Part shown: one piece after another, positions 47,455 to 56,717 of the stretch
Position numbering within the stretch: the stretch's first letter is position 1
Layout: each line of letters starts with the position of its first letter
NCBI RefSeq assembly: GCF_008704535.1
Contig: NZ_CP023701.1
Span: forward strand, 5,250,001 to 5,314,000
DNA length: 64,000 nt
Origin: Streptomyces subrutilus
GTDB taxonomy: Bacteria > Actinomycetota > Actinomycetes > Streptomycetales > Streptomycetaceae
Direction of reading: 5' to 3'
Made by a program: the position numbers and the translations under genes
Notes under the pieces: model-generated
What the model was told of the DNA's origin: nothing
Seen by the model: only the letters and a program-made list of their open reading frames with translations
Databases searched by the model: none

Positions 47455-49773
47455 TCAGGGGGGTGGGGCTATGCGTTGCCAGGGGGCCAGGTGGGCGTCC
47501 GGGGTGTCGGTCGACGAGGTGACGTAGAGGCGGGCGTCGAGGCCCAGGACGGCCAGGGAGACCAGGTCGGCGCCGGTCGTCGTCGAGGACGGGGCGCCGA
47601 CGAACATCAGTGGCGAGCGCTGCCAGGGGCGGCCCGGGCCGAGGTCCGAGCCGAGTTGGCCGCCCGCCGCGCGGCCCGCCAGGACGTGCCCGCTCGCCGT
47701 GACCGAACCGAAGCCGCGCAGTCCGCCGAGGTCGGTGGGACCCGTGGCGCGCAGGTGGCCGCCGGTGGCGGTGAGGAGGGCGGTGCGGACGTTGCCCGAG
47801 CCCGGTTTGCGGAACCACAGCCGTACCCCGCCCTCGCGGCCCTCGGCCGTGAGGGGGAGCGTGGTGGCCGGGAGGCCGGTGGCGGTGGCCGGGCCCAGCG
47901 GGGCGCCCGGCCGGGGCTGCGTCCAGCCCGTCACCGTCTTCGAGGTGGTGGCGAGGACCATCCGGCGCCCGGCGGCGTCGGTCGCGGTCACCGGGGTGCC
48001 GTGCAGGTCGGAGCCGCCGTAGCGCTCCCAGGGCCCCCAGCCGCCGTCCGCGCGCTGCACGCGGCCGCGCAGGGTGGAGGCGCCGTCGCGGACGTACGCG
48101 GCCAGCCGCCCGGTGCCGTCGGCCGCCACGGCGGGCGCGCTGATGTCGGAGGTCCGGTCCGCGTCGGCGGCCTCCGGGGTGCCGAGGGAGCGCCAGGCGC
48201 CGAACCGGGCCGCGCCGGGGGCCTGCTGGACGGCGTGGACGACCTCGCGCCGGTAGTCCGCGGGCCGCGGGCCGAGGGTGGTGCGGGTGGCGAAGGCGGC
48301 GATGCGGCCGTCGGCGAGGGTGACGGCCGAGACCCCGGGGTCCATGCCGGTGCCGGGCAGCAGGACGGGGCCGGTCCACGCGCCGAGCAGGCCCGGGCGG
48401 TGCCAGACGGCGACCTGTCCGTCGAGCACCTTGAACGCCCACAGGCCGTGGCCGCGGTCGCCGGTCAGCCAGGACGTGCCGGTGCCGTCGGCGTAGTTGA
48501 TCGAGTCCGTCCACCGGTTGCCGGCCGGGTGGTCGGCGACCTTGAGGTCCCCGCAGCCGGCCTCGCTGCCGCAGTGGTCCTGACGGTCCAGCCAGGCGTA
48601 GGTGTCCAGGACGTCGAGCTTGGCCCTGGCCTCCTCGGGGTCGAGGGCGCTGGGGAGGGAGCCGTTGAAGTAGCCGAGGTAGCTCTGCACGGCGAAGTGC
48701 GGGCGGTCGGTGACCTCCTTCGCGTAGGCCGCGGTGGCCAGTTGCACGAAACGGGCGCCGTAGAAGTGGTCCTGGTGGTCGGCGTACCGCCCGGTGCCGG
48801 GGAGCCGGCCCGGGGTCGGGTCCTGGGCGCGTACGGTGGTCGGCCGGTACCGCTCCAGGACGCCGACGAGGGTCCGTACGACCTGGTCCTTCGTGTACGT
48901 GAACGGCTGCTTGACCGGTGAGCCGGAGGCGAGGGCCGACTCCAGGCGGGGCACCCTGCCGTCCCACAGGCCGTGGAGGCTGTCGGGGCGGTCGGCGTAG
49001 ACGTGGCCGGCCTCGCGCAGTTGCAGCCAGACCAGGTTGACCCGGGGGCGGGCGAGGAGGACGTCGAGCTCGGCGCGGCCGCCGCCGGCGGTCGGTACGA
49101 CGGTACGGCGCCAGGCGCTGCCGCGGTCGCCGGTGGCCATCTGGGCGTAGGCGGCGCGGATGCCGTTCTGGCGGGCCTCGGCGTAGGCGGGCTTGTCGGG
49201 CCGGGCGGTGGACCTGCCGGCGGCGCCGGCGTTGATGCCGTCGGCCTCGCCGGAGGTGAGGTAGACGGAGGTGACGGGGTGGCCGGCGGAGAGGGAGTAC
49301 CGCAGGTCGGGGTTCATGAAGTACAGGTCGTCGTCGGGGTGGGCGACGACCTGTAGCACCCGTCCCGGGTCGGGTACGTCGGCCGGGGCGGCGGGGGCGA
49401 TGGCGCGGCCGTCGGGGGCGGCGGGGTGGGCCACGGCGTCGAGCGCGGCGTTCCCGCGGAGCACCAGCATGGTGCCGGCCGCGGTGGCCGCGCAGAAGAC
49501 GACGGCCTTGACGAGCACCTCGCGCCGCCGCCGCCCCCGCCGGTCCGCCGCCGGGGCCGCGGGGGCGTCCGTGGGGCGGCCGTCCGTGGGCCGGGCCGCG
49601 GCGGGCCGGGCCGCGTTCCGACCTTCGGCCGCGTCCGCCCCGTCGGCCGCGTCCGCCCCCTCTGCCGCGCTCGCCCCGTCCCTCGCGTCCTCCCGCGGGC
49701 GCGGTCGCGGGCGCGGGAGGGGGCCCGGGGCCGGTGGGCGGGGGCGGGGGCGGGCGGGGGTGCGGTCACGCAC
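47455..49773 (-). CDS. PIG-L family deacetylase with C-terminal propeller-like region
   Basis: 772 residues. An Arg/Pro-rich and (A/D)-repeat N-terminus precedes one membrane segment (AVVFCAATAAGTMLVL), so the bulk is extracellular. The PIG-L zinc motif VAHPDDDLYFMNPDL is at about residue 140, with GEADGINAG and the later ADHQDHFYGAR supplying further ligands. The 390 C-terminal residues are repetitive beta-rich segments (GRIAAFATR, GRLAAYVRDG, GPWERYGGSDLHGTPV) likely forming a propeller that binds glycans. GTG 49773 has AGGAGGA upstream. Expected to deacetylate N-acetyl sugars; substrate unknown. Confidence 0.85.
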   Translation of the reverse strand: MRDRTPARPRPRPPAPGPLPRPRPRPREDARDGASAAEGADAADGADAAEGRNAARPAAARPTDGRPTDAPAAPAADRRGRRRREVLVKAVVFCAATAAGTMLVLRGNAALDAVAHPAAPDGRAIAPAAPADVPDPGRVLQVVAHPDDDLYFMNPDLRYSLSAGHPVTSVYLTSGEADGINAGAAGRSTARPDKPAYAEARQNGIRAAYAQMATGDRGSAWRRTVVPTAGGGRAELDVLLARPRVNLVWLQLREAGHVYADRPDSLHGLWDGRVPRLESALASGSPVKQPFTYTKDQVVRTLVGVLERYRPTTVRAQDPTPGRLPGTGRYADHQDHFYGARFVQLATAAYAKEVTDRPHFAVQSYLGYFNGSLPSALDPEEARAKLDVLDTYAWLDRQDHCGSEAGCGDLKVADHPAGNRWTDSINYADGTGTSWLTGDRGHGLWAFKVLDGQVAVWHRPGLLGAWTGPVLLPGTGMDPGVSAVTLADGRIAAFATRTTLGPRPADYRREVVHAVQQAPGAARFGAWRSLGTPEAADADRTSDISAPAVAADGTGRLAAYVRDGASTLRGRVQRADGGWGPWERYGGSDLHGTPVTATDAAGRRMVLATTSKTVTGWTQPRPGAPLGPATATGLPATTLPLTAEGREGGVRLWFRKPGSGNVRTALLTATGGHLRATGPTDLGGLRGFGSVTASGHVLAGRAAGGQLGSDLGPGRPWQRSPLMFVGAPSSTTTGADLVSLAVLGLDARLYVTSSTDTPDAHLAPWQRIAPPP

Positions 49774-49946
49774 GGGGGGTCCTCCTGGCCGGTCGGCGGA
49801 GAACAGGCCCCAGCACATGCCATAAGTCTTGGGATAATCCGATAAGCCGGTCCATGGTACGCGGCGGTGAGTCGAACGACTGCTCCGGCTAGGCTCACCC
49901 CAGGCCCGTCAGGGCAGTGGCGGCACCAACCCCGGGAGGCGGCGGG

Positions 49947-52934
49947 ATGACGGTCCCGGGACGCAGGAGCAGCACCTTCATCCGGCTTCTCCGCAGCGGT
50001 TTCACCGACCCCTCGACCGCCGCGCGGCTGCTCGACGCCGACGCGCTGGCCGCCGTACGGTCCGATCCGGTGCTGCTCGACGCCCTCGGCGCGACCGCCG
50101 ACCCCGACCTCGCCCTCCTCGGGCTCGTCCGGCTCGCCGAGGCGCAGAGCGCCGACGACCGGCCCGTGCTCCTCGACACCCTCGTCAGCGCCAAACCGCT
50201 GCGCGACCGCCTCCTGGGCGTGCTCGGTGCCTCCGAGGCCCTCGGCGACCACCTCGCCCGCCACCCCGGCGACTGGCGGTCGCTCGTCACCTACGAGGCC
50301 GCCGACCTCCACCCCGGCCTGCCCGAGTTCGAGCGGGGCCTGGCCGACGCGCACGACCCCGTCCGGCTGCGCGTCTCCTACCGCCGCTGCCTGCTGTCCA
50401 TCGCCGCCCGCGACGTCTGCGGCACCACCGACGTCGCCCAGACCGCCGCCGAGCTGGCCGACCTCGCGACCGCCACCCTCCGCGCCGCCCTGCGCATCGC
50501 CACCGCCGCCGCCCCCCAGGACGCCGCGCAGTGCCGCCTCGCCGTCATCGCGATGGGCAAGTGCGGCGGCCACGAGCTCAACTACGTCTCCGACGTCGAC
50601 GTGATCTTCGTCGGGGACGCCGCCAACGGCGCCGACGAGGCCAAGGCCGTCCAGGCCGCCACCCGCCTCGCCTCCCACCTCATGCGGATCTGCTCCGAGA
50701 CCACCGTCGAGGGCACCATCTGGCCGGTCGACGCCAACCTCCGCCCCGAGGGCCGCAACGGCCCGCTCGTGCGGACCCTCGCCTCCCACCTGGCCTACTA
50801 CCAGCGCTGGGCCAAGACCTGGGAGTTCCAGGCCCTGCTGAAGGCCCGCGCCGTCGCCGGGGACGTCGAGCTCGGCGCCGCGTACATCGAGGCCATAAGC
50901 CCCCTCGTCTGGCAGGCCGCCGAGCGCGAGAACTTCGTCGTCGACGTCCAGAAGATGCGCCGCCGCGTCGTCGACAACATCCCCGCCGCCCAGGTCGACC
51001 GCGAGCTCAAGCTCGGCCCCGGCGGCCTGCGCGACGTCGAGTTCGCCGTCCAGCTGCTCCAGCTCGTGCACGGCCGCAGCGACGCCACCCTGCACTCCGG
51101 CAGCACCCTCGACGCCCTGCACGCCCTGGCCGCCGGCGGCTACGTCGGCCGCGCCGACGCCGCGCAACTGGGCGACGCGTACCGCTTCCTGCGCGCCATG
51201 GAGCACCGCATCCAGCTCTACCGGCTGCGCCGCACCCACCTCGTCCCCCAGGACGAGGCCGACCTGCGGCGCCTCGGCCGCTCCATGGGCCTGCGCACCG
51301 AACCCGTGGCCGAGCTCAACAAGGCCTGGCGCCGGCACGCCTCCGTCGTCCGCCGCCTGCACGAGAAGCTGTTCTACCGGCCGCTGCTCGACGCCGTCGC
51401 CCAGCTCACCCCCGGCGAGACCCGGCTCTCGCCGCGCGCCGCGGGCCAGCGCCTGGAGGCCCTGGGCTACGCCGACCCGACCGCCGCCCTGCGCCACCTC
51501 GAAGCCCTCTCGTCCGGCGTCACCCGCAAGGCCGCCATCCAGCGCACGCTGCTGCCGGTCCTGCTGGGCTGGTTCGCCGACTCCGCCGACCCGGACGCCG
51601 GCCTGCTGAACTTCCGCAAGGTCTCCGACGCCCTCGGCAAGACCCCCTGGTACCTGCGGCTGCTGCGCGACGAGGGCGCCGCCGCCGAGAACCTCGCCCG
51701 CGTCCTGTCCGCCGGCCGGCTCGCCCCCGACCTGCTCATGCGCGCCCCCGAGGCCGTGGCCCTGCTCGGCGACCCCGAGGGGCTGCGCCCCCGTACGCAC
51801 GAGGCCCTCGAACAGGAGGTGCTGGCCGCCGTCGGCCGCGCCCCCCACGCCGAAGCCGCCGTGGCCGCCGCCCGCGGGGTGCGCCGCCGCGAGCTCTTCC
51901 GCACCACCGCGGCCGACATCATCGGCTCCTACGGCACGGAGGACAGACCGGCCGAGGAGGACCACGGAGCCCTGGTCGACCGGGTCGGCGGCGCCGTCTC
52001 CGACCTCACCGCCGCCACCCTCGCCGGAGCGCTGCGCGCCGCCGTGGGGGACAACTGGGGCGACACCCTCCCCACCCGCTTCGCCGTCATCGGCGTCGGC
52101 CGCTTCGGCGGCCACGAGCTCGGCTACGGCTCCGACGCCGACGTGCTGTTCGTCCACGAGCCCCGCGCCGGCGTCGACGAGCAGGAGGCAGCCAAGGCCG
52201 CCCAGGCCGTCATCGCCGAGATGCGCAGACTGCTCCAGCTGCCCACCGCCGACCCGCCGCTGCTCATCGACGCCGACCTGCGCCCCGAGGGCCGCTCCGG
52301 CCCGCTGGTGCGCACGCTCGGCTCGTACGCCGCCTACTACCGCCGCTGGTCCCTGACCTGGGAGAGCCAGGCGCTGCTGCGGGCCCAGCCGGTCGCCGGC
52401 GACGCCGAGCTGGGCAGCCGCTTCATCGACCTGATCGACCCGCTGCGCTACCCGGTGGAGGGCCTCGGGGAGGACGCCGTACGGGAGATCCGCCGGCTCA
52501 AGGCCCGCATGGAGTCGGAGCGGCTGCCGCGCGGCGCCGATCCGACCCTGCACACCAAACTCGGCCGCGGCGGCCTCAGCGACGTCGAGTGGACCGTCCA
52601 GCTGATGCAGATGCGGCACGCGTGGGCGGAACCGGGCCTGCGCACCACCCGCACCCGCGAGGCCCTGGCCGCCGCCCACGCGGCCGGGCTGATCCCCACC
52701 GAGGAGGCGCAGATCCTCGACGAGGCCTGGGTGCTCGCCACCCGGGTCCGCAACGCCGTGATGCTGGTCCGCGGCCGTGCCGGGGACACCTTCCCGACGG
52801 AGGCGCGCGAGCTGGGGGCGGTCGGCCGCTACCTCGGCTACGCGGAGGGCACCGCCGGCGAGATGCTGGACGACTACCGGCGCACCACCCGGCGCGCCCG
52901 TGCGGTGGTGGACGAACTGTTCTACGGCTCCTAG
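49947..52934 (+). CDS. glnE: Glutamine synthetase adenylyltransferase/deadenylase
   Basis: 995 residues, the normal two-half architecture. Deadenylase half: nucleotidyltransferase motif MGKCGGHELNYVSDVDVIFV at about 205, then RELKLGPGGLRDVEFAVQ. Adenylylase half: VGRFGGHELGYGSDADVLFVH at about 720, then KLGRGGLSDVEWTVQLMQM. Helical linkers lie between. GlnE controls classical GlnA by AMP transfer; its usual target glnA is not in this window. GGGAGG precedes ATG 49947. The stop TAG is half of a CTAG that also gives the stop of the convergent TetR fragment. Confidence 0.95.
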   Translation: MTVPGRRSSTFIRLLRSGFTDPSTAARLLDADALAAVRSDPVLLDALGATADPDLALLGLVRLAEAQSADDRPVLLDTLVSAKPLRDRLLGVLGASEALGDHLARHPGDWRSLVTYEAADLHPGLPEFERGLADAHDPVRLRVSYRRCLLSIAARDVCGTTDVAQTAAELADLATATLRAALRIATAAAPQDAAQCRLAVIAMGKCGGHELNYVSDVDVIFVGDAANGADEAKAVQAATRLASHLMRICSETTVEGTIWPVDANLRPEGRNGPLVRTLASHLAYYQRWAKTWEFQALLKARAVAGDVELGAAYIEAISPLVWQAAERENFVVDVQKMRRRVVDNIPAAQVDRELKLGPGGLRDVEFAVQLLQLVHGRSDATLHSGSTLDALHALAAGGYVGRADAAQLGDAYRFLRAMEHRIQLYRLRRTHLVPQDEADLRRLGRSMGLRTEPVAELNKAWRRHASVVRRLHEKLFYRPLLDAVAQLTPGETRLSPRAAGQRLEALGYADPTAALRHLEALSSGVTRKAAIQRTLLPVLLGWFADSADPDAGLLNFRKVSDALGKTPWYLRLLRDEGAAAENLARVLSAGRLAPDLLMRAPEAVALLGDPEGLRPRTHEALEQEVLAAVGRAPHAEAAVAAARGVRRRELFRTTAADIIGSYGTEDRPAEEDHGALVDRVGGAVSDLTAATLAGALRAAVGDNWGDTLPTRFAVIGVGRFGGHELGYGSDADVLFVHEPRAGVDEQEAAKAAQAVIAEMRRLLQLPTADPPLLIDADLRPEGRSGPLVRTLGSYAAYYRRWSLTWESQALLRAQPVAGDAELGSRFIDLIDPLRYPVEGLGEDAVREIRRLKARMESERLPRGADPTLHTKLGRGGLSDVEWTVQLMQMRHAWAEPGLRTTRTREALAAAHAAGLIPTEEAQILDEAWVLATRVRNAVMLVRGRAGDTFPTEARELGAVGRYLGYAEGTAGEMLDDYRRTTRRARAVVDELFYGS

Positions 52935-53420
52935 CCCCCGCGCCGGGACCCGCCGCCCGTCCCCGGCCCGGCCTCCGTCCCCGGCCCGCCGCCGGCGTCC
53001 GCGTCCGCCGCCAGCAGGGTCCGGGCGTACGCGAGCTGCGCCGCCAGGGCCAGTTCGAAGGCGGCGTCGGCGCGCCCCTCGCCGACCGCGCCCAGGGCCC
53101 GCGCCGGCAGCGGGGTCCGCGCGGTCGGCTCCCACATGGCCTCGGGGGCGGCCAGGTCCAGCGCCGAGCCCAGGACCAGGTTCTCCAGCCCCGTGAGCAG
53201 CGGCATCACCCGCTCCACGGCGAACCCGGCCGCCAGCAGCAGCTCCACCGCGCGCTCGTACTGCGCGAGCACGCGGGGGGCCCGGACGGGCGTGGTCATC
53301 AGCAGCGGGATCGCCCGGGGGTGGGCGGCGAAGGCGGCCCGGTAGGAGCGCGCCCACTCCTCCAGGGCGCGGTCCCAGGGGGCCAGGCGCAAGGCGTCGT
53401 CGGTGATGCGCTCGCACACC
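52931..53420 (-). pseudogene. 3' fragment of a TetR-family regulator
   Basis: Only the C-terminal ligand-binding part remains: CERITDDALRLAPWDRALEE, then YRAAFAAHPRAIPLLM, VLAQYERAVELLLAAGFAVE and LTGLENLVLGSALDLAAPEAM, matching TetR_C domains. No helix-turn-helix precedes it; upstream of about 53420 the frame becomes antisense to the permease fragment. It ends at the CTAG shared with glnE. With the facing-away permease fragment it forms a deletion scar of a divergent regulator/transporter pair. It has no ribosome site and should be inert. Confidence 0.75.
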
Positions 53421-54133
53421 TTCACGCCATCAACCGCTACGCGCTGGCCCTCTCCGAGGAGGGCGTGCTGCCCGCGGTCCTCGGCCGGGTCCACCCGCGC
53501 CACCGCTCCCCGTACCTCGCCGGACTCGCCCAGACCGTGCTCGGCGCCGTCATCGTGCTCGCCTTCGCCCTCGCCGGGGCCGACCCGTACCAGCAGCTCC
53601 TGCTGTGGGTGAACACCCCGGGCATGATCGCCCTCATGGCCCTGATGCTGCTCGCCGCCATCGCCGTACCGGTCTACTTCCGGCGCACCGCGCACCGGGA
53701 GGGCGTGTGGCGCACCCTGGTCGCGCCCTGCACCGCGGCCGTCCTGCTGGCCGTGGCGATCTGCCTGGTCGTCTCCGAGGTCGGCCTGTTCACCGCCGCC
53801 TCCGCCACCGTCGACACCGTCCTCGTCAGCCTCGTCCCCGCCGTGTTCCTCATCGGCCTCGCCCTCGCCCAGCGGCTCAAGACCCGCCGCCCCGAGGTGT
53901 ACGCCCGCTTCGCCGAGGAACCGGCGCCGGCCGACCTCCCCGACCTCTCCGACCTCCCCGACACCGCGACCCAGACCACCACCACCACCGGCGCCGGAGC
54001 CGGTGCCCGTACCGCCCCGGCCCCCGCCCCCGCCCCCGAAGGAGAACACCCGCCGTGCCCGCTGCCGACACCGTCCTCACCGGAGCCCGCGTCCGCACCC
54101 TCGACCCCGAGCGCCCCGAAGCCCGTGCGGTAG
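53421..54133 (+). pseudogene. 3' fragment of an APC-family amino acid permease
   Basis: Begins abruptly at about HAINRYALALSEEGVLPAVL, which in full APC permeases lies after the eighth helix, and continues through four helices (GLAQTVLGAVIVLAFALAGA, GMIALMALMLLAAIAVPVYF, LVAPCTAAVLLAVAICLVVS, VLVSLVPAVFLIGLALAQ) to a Pro-rich tail. Roughly 290 N-terminal residues are missing. The longer frame upstream is off-frame glnE. The tail overlaps the start of the amidohydrolase gene by about 80 bp, suggesting the permease was once first in that operon. Confidence 0.75.
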
Positions 54134-55644
54134 CCGTCCGCGACGGCGAGATCACCGCCGTCGGCGACGAGCCCGACGTACGGGACTGGCGCGGCCCCGC
54201 CACCGAGGTCATCGACCTGCACGGTGCCACCCTCACCCCCGGCCTCACCGACGCCCACAGCCACCCGGTCTGGGGCATCGAGATGGCCACCGGCACCGAC
54301 CTCTCCGCCGTCCGCGACCCGGACCAGCTGCGCGCCGCCCTGCGCGCGGCCGACCGCGGCCCCGGCGGCTGGATCCAGGGCTACGGCCTCGACCACAACG
54401 CCTTCGCCGGCCGGCCCGTCGACCGCTGCCTCGTCGAGGACGCCCTCGGCGGCGCCCCCGCCTTCCTGCGCCTCTACGACGGCCACTCCGCCCTCGCCTC
54501 CGGCGCGGCCCTCGCCGCCGCCGGCATCACCGGCCCCCGCGCCTTCGACCAGCGCTCGGAGATCGTCTGCGACGCCGACGGCCGACCCACCGGACACCTC
54601 GTCGAACACGCGGCGATGGACCTGGTCGGCGCCCTGGTCCCCAAGCCCTCCTCCGCCGAACGCCGCGCCCGCCTCCTCGAACTCCTCGGCGCCATGGCCG
54701 CCACCGGCCTCACCGGCGCCCACGTCATGGACCTCGGCGACGGGGACGTACCGGCCCTGCTGGCCGCCGTCGAGTACGGGGGGGACCTGCCGCTGCGGCT
54801 GAACCTGGCCCCCTGGTGCATGCCCGGCACCGGAGACGAGGAGCTGGCCGAGCTGATCGCGCTCCAGCGGACCGGCGGCCGCCACTGGCGGATCGGCGGA
54901 GTGAAGTTCTTCATGGACGGCACCGTCGAGGGCGGTACCGCCTGGCTGGAGCACGCCGACTGCCACGGCCAGGGCACCGACGCCTTCTGGCCCGATCCGC
55001 AGGCCTACGCCCGCGCCGTACGGGTCCTGGACGCGGCCGGGGTGCGCACCGCCACCCACGCCATCGGCGACGCGGCGGTCCGCCACGTCCTGGACACCGT
55101 GGCCGCGCTGGGCCCCGGGGCCCGGATGCGGCACCGGATCGAGCACATCGAGACCGTTCCCGACGACCAGCTGGGCCGCTTCGCGGAGCTCGGGGTGATC
55201 GCCTCGATGCAGCCCCCGCACACCGCCTACACCCGCGCCGACCACACCGACGAGTGGTCCAGGCGGCTGGGGGAGGAGCGGGCCGCGCACGCCTGGCGCT
55301 GCCGCGACCTGCGCGACGCGGGGGCGGTACTGGCACTCGGCTCGGACTGGCCCATCGCCCACTACGACGCCCGCCGCATCCTGACCACCGCCCGCAGTCC
55401 GCTCGGGGCGGCCTCGGCCGGGCCCGCGCTGACGGGGCTGATGGCGCTGGAGGGGCTCACTTCGCACGCCGCGCTCGCGGCCGGGGAGGAGCGGGTGGGG
55501 GGCACGATCGCTCCGGGGCACCGGGCGGACCTCACGGCCTTCACCGTCGACCCGGTCACCGCCGGGGTGGACGAACTGGCCGGGGCCCCGATCCGGCTCA
55601 CCCTGTCCGGCGGTCGCATCACCCACCGCGAGGAGACGGTCTGA
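54055..55644 (+). CDS. YtcJ-like amidohydrolase
   Basis: 529 residues of the metal-dependent amidohydrolase superfamily (PF07969 type). DTVLTGARVRTLDPERPEA opens the composite beta domain; TPGLTDAHSHPVWG gives the HxH metal pair; GVKFFMDGTVEGGTAWL, TATHAIGDAAVRHVLD (His) and GSDWPIAHYDARRI (Asp) follow; GTIAPGHRADLTAF closes. Substrate unknown, often N-acyl or hydrolysable ring amides. AAGGAG precedes GTG 54055, which lies inside the permease remnant. If that permease once imported its substrate, the pathway may now depend on another transporter. Confidence 0.88.
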   Translation: MPAADTVLTGARVRTLDPERPEARAVAVRDGEITAVGDEPDVRDWRGPATEVIDLHGATLTPGLTDAHSHPVWGIEMATGTDLSAVRDPDQLRAALRAADRGPGGWIQGYGLDHNAFAGRPVDRCLVEDALGGAPAFLRLYDGHSALASGAALAAAGITGPRAFDQRSEIVCDADGRPTGHLVEHAAMDLVGALVPKPSSAERRARLLELLGAMAATGLTGAHVMDLGDGDVPALLAAVEYGGDLPLRLNLAPWCMPGTGDEELAELIALQRTGGRHWRIGGVKFFMDGTVEGGTAWLEHADCHGQGTDAFWPDPQAYARAVRVLDAAGVRTATHAIGDAAVRHVLDTVAALGPGARMRHRIEHIETVPDDQLGRFAELGVIASMQPPHTAYTRADHTDEWSRRLGEERAAHAWRCRDLRDAGAVLALGSDWPIAHYDARRILTTARSPLGAASAGPALTGLMALEGLTSHAALAAGEERVGGTIAPGHRADLTAFTVDPVTAGVDELAGAPIRLTLSGGRITHREETV

Positions 55645-55734
55645 CCCGGGGCCCTGCGTGCCGGGGCGTGATCCGGGAGCCCGGCCCGACGGCCGGCCCG
55701 GAGGCCCGCGGCCCGGAGGTTCCGGGCTGCCGGG

Positions 55735-56625
55735 CTACGCCCGCCGGAAACGGTTCAGCAGGGCGACCGCCACCGGGTGCCGGTCCGCGTGCTCGGGGTG
55801 GCGCGGCAGCCGGTGCGGCAGGGCGCCGTACCAGCTCCGCGAGACGGCGTAGCCGAAGGTCAGGCAGAGCATGCCGCCCACGGCGTCGAGCCAGAAGTGG
55901 TTGGCGGTGGCCACGATGACCACGAGGGTCGAGGCCGGGTAGAGCAGGCCCAGGATCCGGGCCCAGGGGGCCGAGGCGACCGCGAAGATCGTCAGCCCGC
56001 ACCAGAGCGACCACCCTATGTGCATGGACGGCATCGCCGCGTACTGGTTCGACATGTGCTTGAGGTTGCCCGAGGCCATGGAACCCCAGGTGTGGTGGAC
56101 CAGCACGGTGTCGATGAACTGCTGCCCGTTCATCAGCCGGGGCGGGGCGAGCGGGTAGAAGTAGTAGCCGACCAGGGCCACGCCCGTGGTGGCGAAGAGG
56201 ACCAGGCGGGTGGCCGCGTAACGCCCCGGGTGGAAGCGGTAGATCCAGACCAGCACGCCGATGGTCACCACGAAGTGGAGCGTGGCGTAGTAGTAGTTCA
56301 TGCCCACGATCAGCCACGTGACCGAGTTCACGGCGTGGTTGACGGACTGCTCCACGGCGATGCCGAGGTCCCCCTCGACGCGCCAGATCCAGTCGGCGTT
56401 GGCCAGGGCGGCGGCCTTCTGCTCCGGCACCGCGTTGCGGATCAGCGAGTACGTCCAGTAGCTGACCGCGATGAGCAGGACCTCGAACCAGATCCGCGGC
56501 CGTCGCGGGCTCCGCAACCGGGTGAGCAGGGTGCGCTCGGGAGCCGGGCGGGCCTCGCCCCCGGTCGCGCTGGGCGCCGGGACGGCCGTCCGGGTTTCCA
56601 GTGTCTTCACGCTCGCTTCACCCAT
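55735..56625 (-). CDS. PAP2-superfamily membrane phosphatase/transferase
   Basis: 296 residues with about six helices. PAP2-type active-site motifs are present: PLAPPRLM, then NQYAAMPSMHIGWSLW (C2, with SMH) and ATANHFWLDAVGG (C3, with the catalytic His). This arrangement resembles inositol-phosphoceramide synthase-like PAP2 proteins of actinobacteria, which act on lipid phosphates or polyprenyl carriers on the outer face. The start at 56625 gives a 45-residue soluble tail. Convergent with the amidohydrolase. Substrate unknown. Confidence 0.85.
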   Translation of the reverse strand: MGEASVKTLETRTAVPAPSATGGEARPAPERTLLTRLRSPRRPRIWFEVLLIAVSYWTYSLIRNAVPEQKAAALANADWIWRVEGDLGIAVEQSVNHAVNSVTWLIVGMNYYYATLHFVVTIGVLVWIYRFHPGRYAATRLVLFATTGVALVGYYFYPLAPPRLMNGQQFIDTVLVHHTWGSMASGNLKHMSNQYAAMPSMHIGWSLWCGLTIFAVASAPWARILGLLYPASTLVVIVATANHFWLDAVGGMLCLTFGYAVSRSWYGALPHRLPRHPEHADRHPVAVALLNRFRRA

Positions 56626-56717
56626 GGGGAGAGAGTCTGCCAGATGGGATCTCGCCTTCGATCATCCCTCGGGACGGTCTTGGGCGCAGCGGCTCCGCCC
56701 TGCGCAGTACCCCGGAC

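Noticed and set aside
50531..53420. Apparent fusion of a 1200-codon frame ending in permease sequence
   Set aside because: Up to about 53420 the frame is off-frame glnE; only the last part encodes permease. It is a chance open frame, not a fusion gene.
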